Of a stretch of DNA of 64,000 bases, positions 18,030-28,887 are shown piece after piece. The position numbers and the translations under genes are program-made. The notes under the pieces are model-generated. The model worked only from the letters and a program-made list of their open reading frames with translations, was not told the DNA's origin and did not search any database. Positions within the stretch are counted from its first letter, which is position 1. Each line of letters starts with the position of its first letter. This DNA comes from Microvirga sp. SRT01 (lineage in GTDB: Bacteria > Pseudomonadota > Alphaproteobacteria > Sphingomonadales > Sphingomonadaceae), in contig JAGSNX010000001.1 of assembly GCA_018139225.1 (NCBI GenBank), positions 62,001 through 126,000 of the forward strand, written 5' to 3'.

Positions 18030-19832
18030 ATGCCGCAGTACACGCCCCCCGTCCGCGATACGCGTTTCGTGCTGGAGCACGTCGTCGGCCTCGATCGGCA
18101 TGCCGATGTGGAGGGTTTCGCCAATGCCACGCCCGATACGGTCGACGCCGTGCTGGAAGAGGGCGGCCGCTTCGTCGCGGAGGTGCTGTTCCCGCTGAAC
18201 CAGATCGGCGACCTGCACGGCTGCACCCGCGCCGACGACGGCAGCGTCACGGCACCGCCGGGCTTCAAGGACGCGTATCGCCAGTTCGTCGAGTCGGGCT
18301 GGGGCACGCTCAGCGCGCCGGAGGCGTTCGGTGGGCAGGGGATGCCGCACGTCGTCTCGACCGCGTTTCAGGAATACATGATCTCCGCCAACATGGCCTT
18401 CGCCATGTATCCCGGCCTGGCTCACGGGGCGATCGCGGCGCTGGTGGTGAAGGGTAGCCCTGAACAGCATGCCAAGTATCTGCCCCGCATGGTGTCCGGC
18501 GAATGGGGCGGCACGATGAACCTGACGGAGCCGCAGTGCGGCACCGACCTGGGCCTGATCCGCACCCGCGCGGAGCCGCAGGCGGACGGCAGCTACAGCA
18601 TCAGCGGCACCAAGATCTTCATCTCGGCGGGCGAGCACGACCTGACCGACAACATCATCCACCTCGTCCTCGCCAAGACACCCGGCGCACCGGACAGCAG
18701 CAAGGGCATCTCGCTGTTCGTCGTGCCGAAGGTGATGGTGGAGGACGATGGTTCGCTCGGCGCGCGCAACGCGGTGACGTGCGGCTCGATCGAACACAAG
18801 ATGGGCATCCACGGCAATTCGACCTGCGTCATGAACTATGACGGCGCGACCGGTTGGCTGGTCGGCGAGGAGATGAAGGGGCTGGCCGCAATGTTCATCA
18901 TGATGAACGCGGCGCGGCTCGGAGTCGGTCTGCAGGGGCTGGCGGTAGCCGAAACCGCATACCAGAACGCGGTCCATTACGCCCGGGACAGACGCCAGGG
19001 CCGCGCGCTAACTGGTCCGGCCGAGCCTAACGAAAAGGCAGACACGCTGTTCGTGCATCCCGACGTTCGCCGGATGCTGATGGAGGCGAAGGCGTGGACG
19101 GAGGGTCTGCGAGCCCTGTGCCTGTGGGGCGCGCTTCAGGTGGACCTGGAGCACAAGGCGGGTACCGATGAGGAGCGCCAGATCGCAGCGGACCTGATCG
19201 GCCTGCTGACCCCGGTCATCAAGGGCGTCGGCACCGACAAGGGATACGAGATCGCCACGACGGCGCAGCAGGTTTACGGCGGCCACGGCTACATTCGCGA
19301 ATGGGGTATGGAGCAATATGTCCGCGATGCCCGCATCGCCCAGATATACGAGGGGACGAACGGCGTGCAGGCGATGGACCTCGTCGGCCGCAAGTTGGCG
19401 CAAAACGGGGGTCGCGCGGTGCAGGCGTTGTTCCGCATCGTGACGGAGGAAATCGCGGCGGCCAAAAGCGACGCAGCGACTGCCGACTATGCGACCCGGC
19501 TGGAGCGCGCGCTAAACGAGCTTCAGGCGGCGACGATGTGGTTCATGGCGAACGGCATGAAGGACCCGAACAACGTCGGCGCCGGCGCGACCGCGTACAT
19601 GCACCTGATGGGTTTGGTCGCGACAGGCCTGATGTGGCTGCGCATGGTCGTGGCCGCGACGGCACTGAAAACGGCGGGTGAGGGCGATGCCGCCTTCCTC
19701 GACGCCAAGCTGGTCACCGCCCGGTTCTTTGCTGAGCGTATTCTGCCGGACGCGGGCGCGCTGCGCCGCAAGATCGAGGGCGGTGCCGAGGCGGTGATGG
19801 CGTTGCCGGAGGAGATGTTCCTCGCAGCTTGA
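18030..19832 (+). CDS. Acyl-CoA dehydrogenase, long type (DmdC/AidB-like subgroup)
   Basis: 600 residues, longer than the 380-400 of classical acyl-CoA dehydrogenases because of a C-terminal extension (from about residue 470) typical of the DmdC-like subgroup that also includes 3-methylmercaptopropionyl-CoA dehydrogenases. MNLTEPQCGTDLGLIRTRA binds FAD, GTKIFISAGEHDLTDN follows, VYGGHGYIREWGMEQ and the catalytic-base motif YEGTNGVQ are present. Introduces the alpha-beta double bond of an acyl-CoA; substrate not certain. Cotranscribed with the MerR regulator 5 nt upstream. It likely works in fatty-acid or branched-chain degradation rather than true sulfur metabolism. Confidence 0.92.
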   Translation: MPQYTPPVRDTRFVLEHVVGLDRHADVEGFANATPDTVDAVLEEGGRFVAEVLFPLNQIGDLHGCTRADDGSVTAPPGFKDAYRQFVESGWGTLSAPEAFGGQGMPHVVSTAFQEYMISANMAFAMYPGLAHGAIAALVVKGSPEQHAKYLPRMVSGEWGGTMNLTEPQCGTDLGLIRTRAEPQADGSYSISGTKIFISAGEHDLTDNIIHLVLAKTPGAPDSSKGISLFVVPKVMVEDDGSLGARNAVTCGSIEHKMGIHGNSTCVMNYDGATGWLVGEEMKGLAAMFIMMNAARLGVGLQGLAVAETAYQNAVHYARDRRQGRALTGPAEPNEKADTLFVHPDVRRMLMEAKAWTEGLRALCLWGALQVDLEHKAGTDEERQIAADLIGLLTPVIKGVGTDKGYEIATTAQQVYGGHGYIREWGMEQYVRDARIAQIYEGTNGVQAMDLVGRKLAQNGGRAVQALFRIVTEEIAAAKSDAATADYATRLERALNELQAATMWFMANGMKDPNNVGAGATAYMHLMGLVATGLMWLRMVVAATALKTAGEGDAAFLDAKLVTARFFAERILPDAGALRRKIEGGAEAVMALPEEMFLAA

Positions 19833-19910
19833 TGCGGGTGAGGAGCAGCCGGTGCGAGGTGTAGCTCGGCTTTGGCGTCGAACTTGGCCATGTATCGCTA
19901 GAGAGCGTCA

Positions 19911-19980
19911 TCAGCGAAAGCTGATATCGTCCAGTGGCTTGCCGGCTTGCACCGTCGCGGAAAATGCCAGCTTTCGCTGA
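19911..19980. repeat. Perfect 13-bp inverted repeat in a convergent intergenic gap
   Basis: The 211-nt gap 19833-20043 separates the convergent acyl-CoA dehydrogenase and cell-wall hydrolase genes. It contains TCAGCGAAAGCTG at 19911-19923 and its exact reverse complement at 19968-19980, with a 44-nt loop. No run of T follows, so it is not a classical terminator. The right part of the gap shares GGGGCGGGGACGG with the end of the hydrolase gene about 118 nt away, suggesting a degenerate duplication. Confidence 0.6.
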
Positions 19981-20043
19981 AACCGCGGAGGGGCGGGGAC
20001 GGCACCAGCTTTGTCGGAATAGTGGGTCGGGGCGTTGCCTGGA

Positions 20044-21464
20044 CTATTCCCGAGACTGGCCGATCTGCGCTGTCGTAGAAGCTCCCAGCCTCTGCTGGGC
20101 TGACGCAGGGGGCGGGGACGGGGCGCCGGACTTGGTCGGGGTCGCGCGTGATGTGGGGCGAGAAGCTTCGGGTGCCGTTGCGTCCTTCGCGGCTGTGGGC
20201 CGCACCGGCTTCGTCGCGTCATTGCCGGTCGAACGACGTACGCCGGTCAGGTCCGACACGGTTCTGGTCGGTGACGGCTGCGGGGTCGGCGTTGCGGTCG
20301 GTGCCGGACCCGCCGCCGGCAGCGTCAGGACCTGCTGGCGCATGCAACTCCGCGGATCGGGGCGCTTGACGATACGGCAATTCCACAGCGTCCGTTCGAA
20401 CCCGAAACCTCGATCGCGCAGGTAGCTGAAGGTCATCGTCGCGACCTGTTCGGGCTCCAGCGGTAGGGCCGTCGGTGTCTTCTCCGTCCAGGCGGAAAAC
20501 TTGCAGACCGGTCGATCGCCGCAGGCTTGTGTCGCCAGTTGCGGCCAAGCCTCTGGTGCCATACCTGCGGGCAACGTCACGAGGAACGTCGTCGGATCGC
20601 TTGCCAGAGGTTGGGGAGCATCCTTGCCCAACACAGCGGCACTTTCGGCCAATGCGCTCGTCGCCTCCGCCAGCGCCGCTGCGGTCTTGTGCGCGTCCGA
20701 GAACGGGGCAAGGGCGGCGATCACCGGCTCTGCGCCGGCGATGCCGCGATTGAAAGCGGGTGGCGTGCCCCACCAGCCCGACCAGCGGAAGAACAAGTGG
20801 CTGTGGACGGCGGCGATCTTATCGAGGCTCGACTGCCAATAGGGCACCACCCAGTCGGTATGATAATGCGTGGCATAGCCGACCTTGCGGTAGACGGTGC
20901 CCGACAATGCCGCGGCGGCTATCTTGCGCGCGGCGGTCCACAGCGCCTCGGGCGGCGTCCAGCGGGTCAGGGCACCGTCGCAGCTAAAGCTGAACTGGCA
21001 ACCGGTGCGCCGCTCCTGACCCTCGAACACGACGCCGCACACGGTCTTCGGGAAGGCGGGGTGGCGGATGCGATTGATGACGACCTGCGCCACCGCGCGT
21101 TGCCCCTCCGGGTCCGCGCCGGCCTCGTACAAGAGCGCGGTGGCGAGGCAATCGGTCGCGCGGGCGCGGTTCTCGGCGTCTTCCGGGAGGCGGAACGGGC
21201 GCGCAGCCGGGATCGGATCGCGCGAGAACGGCACCGATGCGTTGAAGGCACGGGCTTCGTTGGCCGGCAAGTCGACGAACTCGACCGGCTCGACCGGCGG
21301 CAGCACCGTCTGCGGCACGACCTTGGTTGCGAGGCGCAGTTTCGGCGCGCGGACGTGGGGGATCGTCGGCGCGTTCAGTACGACCAGCGTCGGGATCGCC
21401 AGCGCCAGCACGGCGACGATCAGCAGGACGGCCCGGAGCAATGCTCCAGGCGCAGCTTGAGGTG

Positions 21465-21468
<4 letters not shown>
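20044..21468 (-). CDS. SleB-type cell wall hydrolase, membrane-anchored
   Basis: 474 residues. An N-terminal helix ([22 protein letters not shown]) anchors it in the membrane. The Hydrolase_2/SleB domain at about 105-225 has [25 protein letters not shown] with the catalytic Glu, the CGVVFEG loop and [13 protein letters not shown]; such enzymes cleave glycan strands of peptidoglycan. A second, uncharacterised region follows with the FSAWTEKTP and [13 protein letters not shown] segments, then a proline/threonine-rich tail of about 90 residues. Its ATG overlaps cysK by 4 nt, so it is the third gene of an MFS-cysK-hydrolase operon. Confidence 0.87.
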
Positions 21469-22381
<913 letters not shown>

Positions 22382-22385
<4 letters not shown>

Positions 22386-23662
22386 GGCTGGGCTACTCCG
22401 TGCTGCGGTTCGATGGCGAGATTGTCTGGCGGGTCAAAGGTCCGCGCGCGCTTCAGTTCCGGGAACAGCCGCGCCCACAGAAGTGTGACGGCGATCGCGC
22501 CGACGCCGCCGAACACGACCGCGCCGACCGGCCCGAGCAGGGAGGCGAGGAGGCCGCTCTCCGCCTCGCCGAGTTCGTTGCTGGCGGAGATCGTCAGCTG
22601 CGACACGGCGCTGACACGGCCGCGCATGTGATCGGGAGTGTGGAGCTGGATCAACGAGGAGCGGACATAGACCGAAACCATGTCGGCACAGCCGGCGACG
22701 ACCAGCGCGACGAGGCTCAGCCAGAAATTGGTCGAGAGCCCGAACGTCAGGATCGCGAGGCCGAACACGACCACGGCGATCAGCATCTTCACGCCGACAT
22801 TCGACGTCATTGGCCGGATCGAGAAGAAGATCGCGGTGGACGCAGCGCCGATACCCATGCCGGCGGCGAGGAAGCCCAGCCCCTGCGACCCGACGTGCAG
22901 GATGTCGCGGGCATAGATCGGCAGCAGTGCGGTTGCGCCGGCCAGCAGTACCGCGAACAGGTCCAGCGTGATCGCCGCCAGCACCAGCCGGTTGCGGCGG
23001 ACATAGGCGAAGCCTTCGAGGATGCGGATCAGCGGCCGGCGGTCGGTCTGCGCAGGTGGCTGCGGTACCGGGCCGATCAGGAAGATCGCGCCGAGCGCCA
23101 CCACGAACAGTGCCGATATGGTGCCATAGGCGACGTCGGGATGGATCGCGAACAGCAATCCGCCAACCGACGGGCCTGCGATCGTACCGACCTGCCACGC
23201 GATCGAACTCACTGCGATTGCGGTAGGCAGCGACTCGCGCGGCACGAGATTGGGGGCGAGCGCGGAATAGGCGGGGCCGGAGAAGGCGCGGGCGATGCCG
23301 ATGAAGATCGCGGCCCCGAACAATGCCGGCAGCCCCAGCATCCCCGCCCAGGTGAAGACGCCGAGCGTCCCCGCGGTCAGCACCAGCAGTCCGGTGGTGA
23401 AGCGCACGATCCAGCGCCGGTCGACACTGTCCGCGACCAGTCCGACCAGCGGCGTCAGCAGGAACAGCGGCACGAACTGCGCGACGCCGATCATGCCGAG
23501 CAGGAACGCCGCCTCCCGGATCGACATCGTTTCGCGCGCCAGGCTGTACACTTGCCAGCCGATCACGATCGCCAGCGCGCTGAGCGCGACCGTTCCGGTG
23601 AACCTTGACAACCAATAGGCGCGGAAGTTGGCGATCCGGAGCGGGTGGAGCGGTTTATCCAT
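22382..23662 (-). CDS. Major facilitator superfamily transporter (EntS/DHA3-like)
   Basis: 426 residues, all hydrophobic segments of a 12-helix MFS protein. The loop between helices 2 and 3 is [14 protein letters not shown], the MFS motif A, and the halves are joined by the basic stretch [22 protein letters not shown]. Overall form resembles drug or siderophore exporters of the EntS group; the substrate is unknown. First gene of the leftward operon with cysK and the SleB hydrolase. Export of a cysteine-pathway metabolite is possible but is only an inference from position. Confidence 0.85.
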
Positions 23663-23734
23663 CGATCACGGGCTGTAGTCGCCCGGCCGAGCGGCGCGCA
23701 AGCCGACTTCCTGTATCGATCGCCCAAGCGCGGA

Positions 23735-23764
23735 TTGATGTTGCAGCGCGACCGGTTCTATAGG
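23735..23764 (+). promoter_or_regulatory. Candidate sigma-70 promoter for pdhA-pdhB
   Basis: TTGATG (23735-23740), an 18-nt spacer and TATAGG (23759-23764) lie 36 nt before the pdhA start in the 137-nt divergent gap shared with the MFS gene. The hexamers fit the alphaproteobacterial housekeeping consensus moderately well. Not experimentally based. Confidence 0.4.
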
Positions 23765-23799
23765 CACCCCCTGATCCCTTACGGAAACGAGGAAGTTTC

Positions 23800-24846
23800 G
23801 TGGCCAAAGCCCCCGCTCGCGCGATTGCCGACCCACCCATTCCCAACCGCGAGCGCCCGGGCGAACCGCTCCCGTTCGAAGCGACGAAGGAGCAGTTGCT
23901 CGATTTCTACAAACAGATGCTGCTGATCCGCCGCTTCGAGGAAAAGGCCGGACAGCTTTACGGCCTCGGCCTGATCGGTGGTTTCTGCCACCTGTATATC
24001 GGTCAGGAGGCGGTCGCGGTCGGTCTTCAGTCGGCGCTCGACGGCGACAAGGACTCGGTCATCACCGGATACCGCGACCACGGCCACATGCTCGCCTACG
24101 GCATCGATCCGCAGGTCATCATGGCCGAACTCACGGGGCGTGCCGCCGGCATCTCCAAGGGCAAGGGCGGGTCGATGCACATGTTCTCGACCGAGAAGCG
24201 CTTCTATGGCGGGCACGGCATCGTCGGCGCTCAGGTGTCGCTGGGCGCCGGCCTCGCGTTCAAGCACAAATACAGCGGCGACGGCGGCGTCTGCATGGCG
24301 TATTTCGGCGACGGCGCGGCTAACCAGGGCCAGGTCTACGAAGCGTTCAACATGGCCGAGCTGTGGAAGCTGCCGATCATCTTCGTGATCGAAAACAACC
24401 AGTATGCGATGGGCACCAGTGTGAACCGCGCCTCCGCCGAGGATCAGCTTTATCGTCGCGGCGAGAGTTTCCGCATTCCCGGCATTCAGGTCGACGGCAT
24501 GGACGTGCTGGCGTGCCGCGGTGCCGCCGAGACGGCGCTGGAGTGGGTGCGCGCGGGCAAGGGTCCGGTCATCCTCGAGATGAAGACCTATCGCTATCGC
24601 GGTCACTCGATGTCTGACCCGGCCAAGTATCGCAGCCGCGAGGAAGTGCAGGCGGTGCGCGACAAGTCCGATCCGATCGAACACGTGAAGCAGTTGCTCG
24701 CGGCGCAGGGCGTGAAGGAGGAGGATCTGAAGACCGTCGAACAGGCGATCCGCAAGACCGTCAACGAAGCGGCGGATTTCGCCGAAAGCACGCCCGAGCC
24801 GGATCCGGCCGAGCTGTATACCGACGTGCTGGTGGAGACGTACTGA
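23800..24846 (+). CDS. pdhA: Pyruvate dehydrogenase E1 component, alpha subunit
   Basis: 348 residues; E1 alpha of the heterotetrameric pyruvate dehydrogenase, which decarboxylates pyruvate on thiamine diphosphate. The TPP motif begins at [20 protein letters not shown] and ends at [27 protein letters not shown] and the phosphorylation-loop equivalent [15 protein letters not shown] are conserved. GTG start at 23800-23802 with AACGAGGAAG upstream. Separated by 1 nt from pdhB. The E2 and E3 genes are not in the window. Confidence 0.95.
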   Translation: MAKAPARAIADPPIPNRERPGEPLPFEATKEQLLDFYKQMLLIRRFEEKAGQLYGLGLIGGFCHLYIGQEAVAVGLQSALDGDKDSVITGYRDHGHMLAYGIDPQVIMAELTGRAAGISKGKGGSMHMFSTEKRFYGGHGIVGAQVSLGAGLAFKHKYSGDGGVCMAYFGDGAANQGQVYEAFNMAELWKLPIIFVIENNQYAMGTSVNRASAEDQLYRRGESFRIPGIQVDGMDVLACRGAAETALEWVRAGKGPVILEMKTYRYRGHSMSDPAKYRSREEVQAVRDKSDPIEHVKQLLAAQGVKEEDLKTVEQAIRKTVNEAADFAESTPEPDPAELYTDVLVETY

Positions 24847-24847
24847 G

Positions 24848-26281
24848 ATGCCGATCGAGATCAAGATGCCCGCGCTGTCCCCGACGATGGAGGAAGGCAC
24901 GCTGGCGAAATGGCTGGTCAAGGAAGGCGATAGCGTCAAATCCGGCGACATCATGGCCGAGATCGAGACTGACAAGGCCACGATGGAGTTTGAAGCCGTC
25001 GACGAAGGCACGGTCGCGCGGATCGTCATCGCCGAGGGTACCGATAACGTGAAGGTCGGCACCGTCATCATGACGCTGGCCGCTGAGGGCGAGGACGCCT
25101 CTGCGGCACCCGCCGCGCCCGCGACCAAGGACGACAGCCCGAGCCCGGACGCCAAGGCCGACGAACGGAAGCCGGCCGATACCGTCGAAGACTCCGCGCA
25201 TCCCGCGCAGGAGAAGGTCGACACCGGCGTGCGCCAGATGTTCGAGGCGGCTGGCCACACCGCCGAGATTACCGACCCGCAGGTGCCCGAGGGCACCGAA
25301 ATGGTGAAGACCACGGTTCGGGAGGCGTTGCGCGATGCGATGGCCGAAGAGATGCGCGCTGACGATCGCGTGTTCGTGATGGGCGAGGAAGTCGCGCAGT
25401 ATCAGGGCGCGTACAAGGTCACGCAGGGATTGCTGGACGAGTTCGGCGACCGTCGCGTCATCGACACGCCAATCACCGAATACGGCTTCGCCGGCGTCGG
25501 CACGGGCGCGGCGATGGGCGGACTGAGGCCGATCGTCGAGTTCATGACGTTCAACTTCGCGATGCAGGCGATCGACCACATCATCAATTCGGCCGCCAAG
25601 ACCAACTATATGTCCGGCGGTCAGATGCGCTGCCCGATCGTGTTCCGCGGCCCCAACGGCGCGGCCAGCCGCGTCGGTGCGCAGCACTCGCAGAATTACG
25701 GCCCGTGGTACGCCAGCGTCCCCGGCCTGATCGTCATCGCACCGTATGACGCGGCCGATGCGAAGGGCTTGTTGAAGGCGGCGATCCGCAGCGGCGACCC
25801 GGTCGTGTTCCTGGAAAACGAGCTGCTCTACGGCCGCAGCTTCGACGTTCCCAAGGTGGACGACTGGGTTCTGCCGATCGGTAAGGCGCGGATCATGAAG
25901 CCGGGCAAGGACGTTACGATCGTCAGCTATTCGATTGGCGTCGGGCTGTCGCTCGAAGCCGCTGACAAGCTGGCGGATGAGGGCATCGATGCGGAGGTCA
26001 TCGACCTGCGCACGCTGCGGCCGCTCGACACGAAGGCCGTGCTCAAGTCGCTGGCGAAGACGAACCGGCTGGTCGTGGTCGAGGAGGCTTGGGCGACCTG
26101 CTCGATCGCGTCCGAGATCGCGGCGGTGGTGATGGAGGAGGGCTTCGACGATCTCGACGCTCCCGTCCTGCGCGTGACGAACGAGGATGTGCCGCTGCCC
26201 TATGCCGCCAATCTCGAAAAGCTGGCCCTGATCGACTCCGCCCGCATCGTCGCGGCGGTGAAGAAGGTCTGCTATCGCTAA
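24848..26281 (+). CDS. pdhB: Pyruvate dehydrogenase E1 beta subunit with N-terminal lipoyl domain
   Basis: 477 residues, about 140 longer than a plain E1 beta because a biotinyl-lipoyl domain is fused at the front (residues 1-80, lipoyl Lys43 in [10 protein letters not shown]), followed by an Ala/Pro/Asp linker to about 150. The E1 beta domain then starts [20 protein letters not shown] and has [34 protein letters not shown] and the C-terminal transketolase domain. This fusion is normal in alphaproteobacteria. It works with PdhA; the rho-independent terminator 25 nt downstream closes the operon. Confidence 0.95.
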   Translation: MPIEIKMPALSPTMEEGTLAKWLVKEGDSVKSGDIMAEIETDKATMEFEAVDEGTVARIVIAEGTDNVKVGTVIMTLAAEGEDASAAPAAPATKDDSPSPDAKADERKPADTVEDSAHPAQEKVDTGVRQMFEAAGHTAEITDPQVPEGTEMVKTTVREALRDAMAEEMRADDRVFVMGEEVAQYQGAYKVTQGLLDEFGDRRVIDTPITEYGFAGVGTGAAMGGLRPIVEFMTFNFAMQAIDHIINSAAKTNYMSGGQMRCPIVFRGPNGAASRVGAQHSQNYGPWYASVPGLIVIAPYDAADAKGLLKAAIRSGDPVVFLENELLYGRSFDVPKVDDWVLPIGKARIMKPGKDVTIVSYSIGVGLSLEAADKLADEGIDAEVIDLRTLRPLDTKAVLKSLAKTNRLVVVEEAWATCSIASEIAAVVMEEGFDDLDAPVLRVTNEDVPLPYAANLEKLALIDSARIVAAVKKVCYR

Positions 26282-26305
26282 ACGCGACTGCTCGATCGGT
26301 AGCGC

Positions 26306-26337
26306 AAAAACCCCCGCCGGCGACAGCGGGGGTTTTT
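26306..26337 (+). terminator. Rho-independent terminator after pdhB
   Basis: AAAAACCCCCGC (26306-26317) and GCGGGGGTTTTT (26326-26337) form a perfect 12-bp stem with an 8-nt loop. The A/T ends make it work for both pdhB and the convergent TadG gene ending at 26354. Confidence 0.9.
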
Positions 26338-26353
26338 CGTTGCGCGTATCCTA

Positions 26354-27754
26354 TCAGCGAATGATCGTGGGTGTCTGGGTCGCCTGACGGAAGAGGTTCT
26401 GCATGGCGGCGTGGATCGTGGGTTCGTCGGAAGCCTCGAAGAACCAGCCAGGACTCGCGCATTTTTCGAGATTGGGTTTGATATCTTTCGCGATGGGCTG
26501 CACCAGTTTGATGTATTCGTCGCGCAACGCGGTACTATTGGGCTTCGTGGGATCGGCCTTTGTCGGGAGAAAAGTCGTGTAGACGATCCCGACCGTCACC
26601 CCTTTTTGTTTGTAGGCGTCGCAGCTGGCGGGATTGATCGGCGCTGTGCAGTGACCGTAGGTGCAGTTGCCTTCGATATCGGTGACGCCGTCCGTGACCA
26701 TGAAAAAGAACTTACGGGCCTTCGCCTGCGTCGTCCCGTCATCGACGCTGGTGCTCGTAGCCTTGATATAGGGCAGAACAAAATTGGCGGTGGTCGGCAA
26801 ATCCGTGTCGCCGAAGCCGATCGCCCCATCATTGTCGCTGAGCGTGAGCGAGCTGACCTTGCTGCGCACGCTGGCGAGATCGGTCGTCAGCTTTACGTAT
26901 TCGTCGACGCCTATGTTCCAGCGGCCGGAGTTCTTCCCAATCCGGTAGAGGCCGAACTGATAGGTCTGGTCGTTGCCTTGGCCGGCAACGGCCGTATCGA
27001 TCATGTCCATCGTGGCTTCGCGCAGTACGTCGATTCGCATCTTGGCATCCACCATATGCGCGATTTGCTCCATCGAGTATCTCTCGTTGGGATCTTTGGC
27101 GTGACAGCCGAACTGACAACCTCGATTATTATAGAACTTGGTTGCATTCCAGAGTTTCAGCGCTTCGGCATCCGTCGCGGCCAAGCCCATCGACTGCGAA
27201 GTATCAAGCGCGAGATGGATGTCGATGTATGGCGCGATCGTGGTCTTGGCGGTCGCGGAGCCGCCGATGTCCAGCGTGGCTTTGCCAAGAATGCCCGAGA
27301 AGCCGTTGGCGGACGTCGCATTGTACGTGACCACGACGGTCCTGCTGAGCGGGCGCGAAAATGGCACGATTGGTGTGCCACTGGCCGGACAGACGATCGT
27401 GACCGGGATACCGATCGGCAGCGTGTCGGTGACCGTGATCGTCAGGCCGGACGCACGCGTCGTGTCGATCGCCAAGCCGGGGATGGCGGTGGACTGACTT
27501 TCGAACGTACTGCGCGCGGCCTTGCACGCCACATCCATCGTGTTCTTCATCATCGGCGCAGTGACGCCGGCGAGCGACGCCGCATCGGTCACCGCGTTGA
27601 GCCGTGTCTGAAGCCGCATCGCGCCCGCGTAATCGATGCCCATGCCCGTCGCGAAGGTGAGCGGGATCATGGAGAAGGCGAAGATCATCAGCATGTTGCC
27701 ACGCCGGTCCCGGCGCAGCTCGGCCAGGCGGCGAAGGATCGCGTGCGTCAGCAT
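26354..27754 (-). CDS. TadG-like protein with von Willebrand A domain
   Basis: 466 residues. A single N-terminal helix after RRDRRGNMLMIFAFSMIPLTF matches the TadE/TadG (Flp pilus assembly) processing-site region. From about residue 175 there is a vWA domain with an intact MIDAS start, DIHLALDTSQSMG (DxSxS), and FFFMVTDGVTD. Cysteine pairs (GCQFGC, CTYGHC) suggest disulfides outside the inner membrane. ATG at 27752-27754 overlaps the upstream TadE-like stop; a TTG three codons earlier is less likely. Third gene of an orphan Tad cluster; minor pilin or adhesin-like role inferred. Confidence 0.82.
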   Translation of the reverse strand: MLTHAILRRLAELRRDRRGNMLMIFAFSMIPLTFATGMGIDYAGAMRLQTRLNAVTDAASLAGVTAPMMKNTMDVACKAARSTFESQSTAIPGLAIDTTRASGLTITVTDTLPIGIPVTIVCPASGTPIVPFSRPLSRTVVVTYNATSANGFSGILGKATLDIGGSATAKTTIAPYIDIHLALDTSQSMGLAATDAEALKLWNATKFYNNRGCQFGCHAKDPNERYSMEQIAHMVDAKMRIDVLREATMDMIDTAVAGQGNDQTYQFGLYRIGKNSGRWNIGVDEYVKLTTDLASVRSKVSSLTLSDNDGAIGFGDTDLPTTANFVLPYIKATSTSVDDGTTQAKARKFFFMVTDGVTDIEGNCTYGHCTAPINPASCDAYKQKGVTVGIVYTTFLPTKADPTKPNSTALRDEYIKLVQPIAKDIKPNLEKCASPGWFFEASDEPTIHAAMQNLFRQATQTPTIIR

Positions 27755-28269
27755 GTCGAGCAATCCACGTAAGTCGATTTGCGGGGAACCATGAACAGCG
27801 ACTGGGTGAAGTTGATCGGCCAGGCGAACTGGCCGCCGATCGGGCGATAGTCGTACGCGACTTCGCCAAGCACATAGTAGCTGTTGGCGATCCTCATTGC
27901 GGCGGGCAGACCGGTGAAGGTGCCGGTCGGGCGCTCGACCCCATTCTTGGTGACGCTCCAGACCACGGTGACGTTTCTGGCGGCATCGACCTTGATCAGG
28001 CTGACGCGGGACTGGGCCGCCACGACGTCATACGGGGCCATGATCTGGGTCGACGCGTCAAGGATCGTACCGACCTCCGCCGCACTGATCGTGTCGTAGC
28101 GCGACACGAGATCGGCGATGGAGCGCGCGACGATCGTTACGCGTCTTTGACATGCGGAGGCTTGGGTCAGCTGATACCCGCCGAGAAACAGCGTGATCAG
28201 GATCGGCAGGACCATCGCGAATTCGACCATCGCCATCCCGCGGGCATTATTGCGCAGCGAGCGGATCAT
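27748..28269 (-). CDS. TadE-like pseudopilin (second)
   Basis: 173 residues. N-terminal RNNARGMAMVEFAMVLPILITLFLGGYQL is the TadE signature: a basic leader, a glutamate at position +5 of the presumed processed helix, then one hydrophobic segment. The rest is a periplasmic domain of unknown structure, probably assembled on the membrane face. The ATG overlaps the previous stop as ATGA, and the stop overlaps the TadG start, so the three products are likely made in fixed ratio. Confidence 0.8.
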   Translation of the reverse strand: MIRSLRNNARGMAMVEFAMVLPILITLFLGGYQLTQASACQRRVTIVARSIADLVSRYDTISAAEVGTILDASTQIMAPYDVVAAQSRVSLIKVDAARNVTVVWSVTKNGVERPTGTFTGLPAAMRIANSYYVLGEVAYDYRPIGGQFAWPINFTQSLFMVPRKSTYVDCSTC

Positions 28270-28826
28270 GACCGGTAAGGCTCCGACTTGAACACCATCG
28301 TGCCGATCAACAGGCGCTTGCCCCGACCGGCGTTGGAGAAGTCGAGGCTCAGCGGACCGAGCTGCACGTTCCAGAAGTACATGAGCCGGACGATCATGAT
28401 CGACTGGCTGCCGCCCGAATTGAACTGCCACGCGTTCGAAACCGTGCCGTCGGGATTATAGGTGATGCCGGGCGTGTCGGTGTCGATATTGGAGAAGTCG
28501 GTGGCGGTTCGCACGTCGACGATCAGGTTGTTGCAGTCGAAGATGCGCGGCATCTGTCCGCAGGCGTAGGTGCGGAACTGGGCGGCGCTCATCGCTGCCT
28601 GCTTGGCTTGCCCGGTCATGATGTAGCGAGCGCCGGCCTCCGCGCCGGTCTGGAGAGCCTGCTGCGCGAAGAAGATCAGGACGGTCTGTGCACAGGCGAT
28701 CAACAATGCGAAGAAGGCGGAAGCACAGATCGCGAATTCTACCGCCACCGCCCCGCGGCGGTCTGCAAGCAGACCCTTGCGGGGGAACCACCCAAGGGGG
28801 TTCGTGAGAAACGGGCGGAAGTACAT
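28266..28826 (-). CDS. TadE-like pseudopilin (first)
   Basis: 186 residues, first gene of the tadE-tadE-tadG set. The segment LLADRRGAVAVEFAICASAFFALLIACAQTVL is a TadE-type leader and helix with the conserved Glu; the C-terminal domain includes FRTYACGQMPRIFDCNN with two cysteines. The N-terminal extension before the helix is longer than usual (about 22 residues). No other Tad genes (CpaF ATPase, TadB/C, secretin CpaC, prepilin peptidase) lie in the window. Confidence 0.8.
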   Translation of the reverse strand: MYFRPFLTNPLGWFPRKGLLADRRGAVAVEFAICASAFFALLIACAQTVLIFFAQQALQTGAEAGARYIMTGQAKQAAMSAAQFRTYACGQMPRIFDCNNLIVDVRTATDFSNIDTDTPGITYNPDGTVSNAWQFNSGGSQSIMIVRLMYFWNVQLGPLSLDFSNAGRGKRLLIGTMVFKSEPYRS

Positions 28827-28887
28827 GAGTCCGCCTTATCCTGTGTTAGTAAAGATTCGGTTCGAAAGCCTCATCCTTCAGGAAAAC

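Noticed and set aside
19833..20043. Inverted repeat as a rho-independent terminator
   Set aside because: The loop is 44 nt and there is no T tract, so it is reported as a repeat only.
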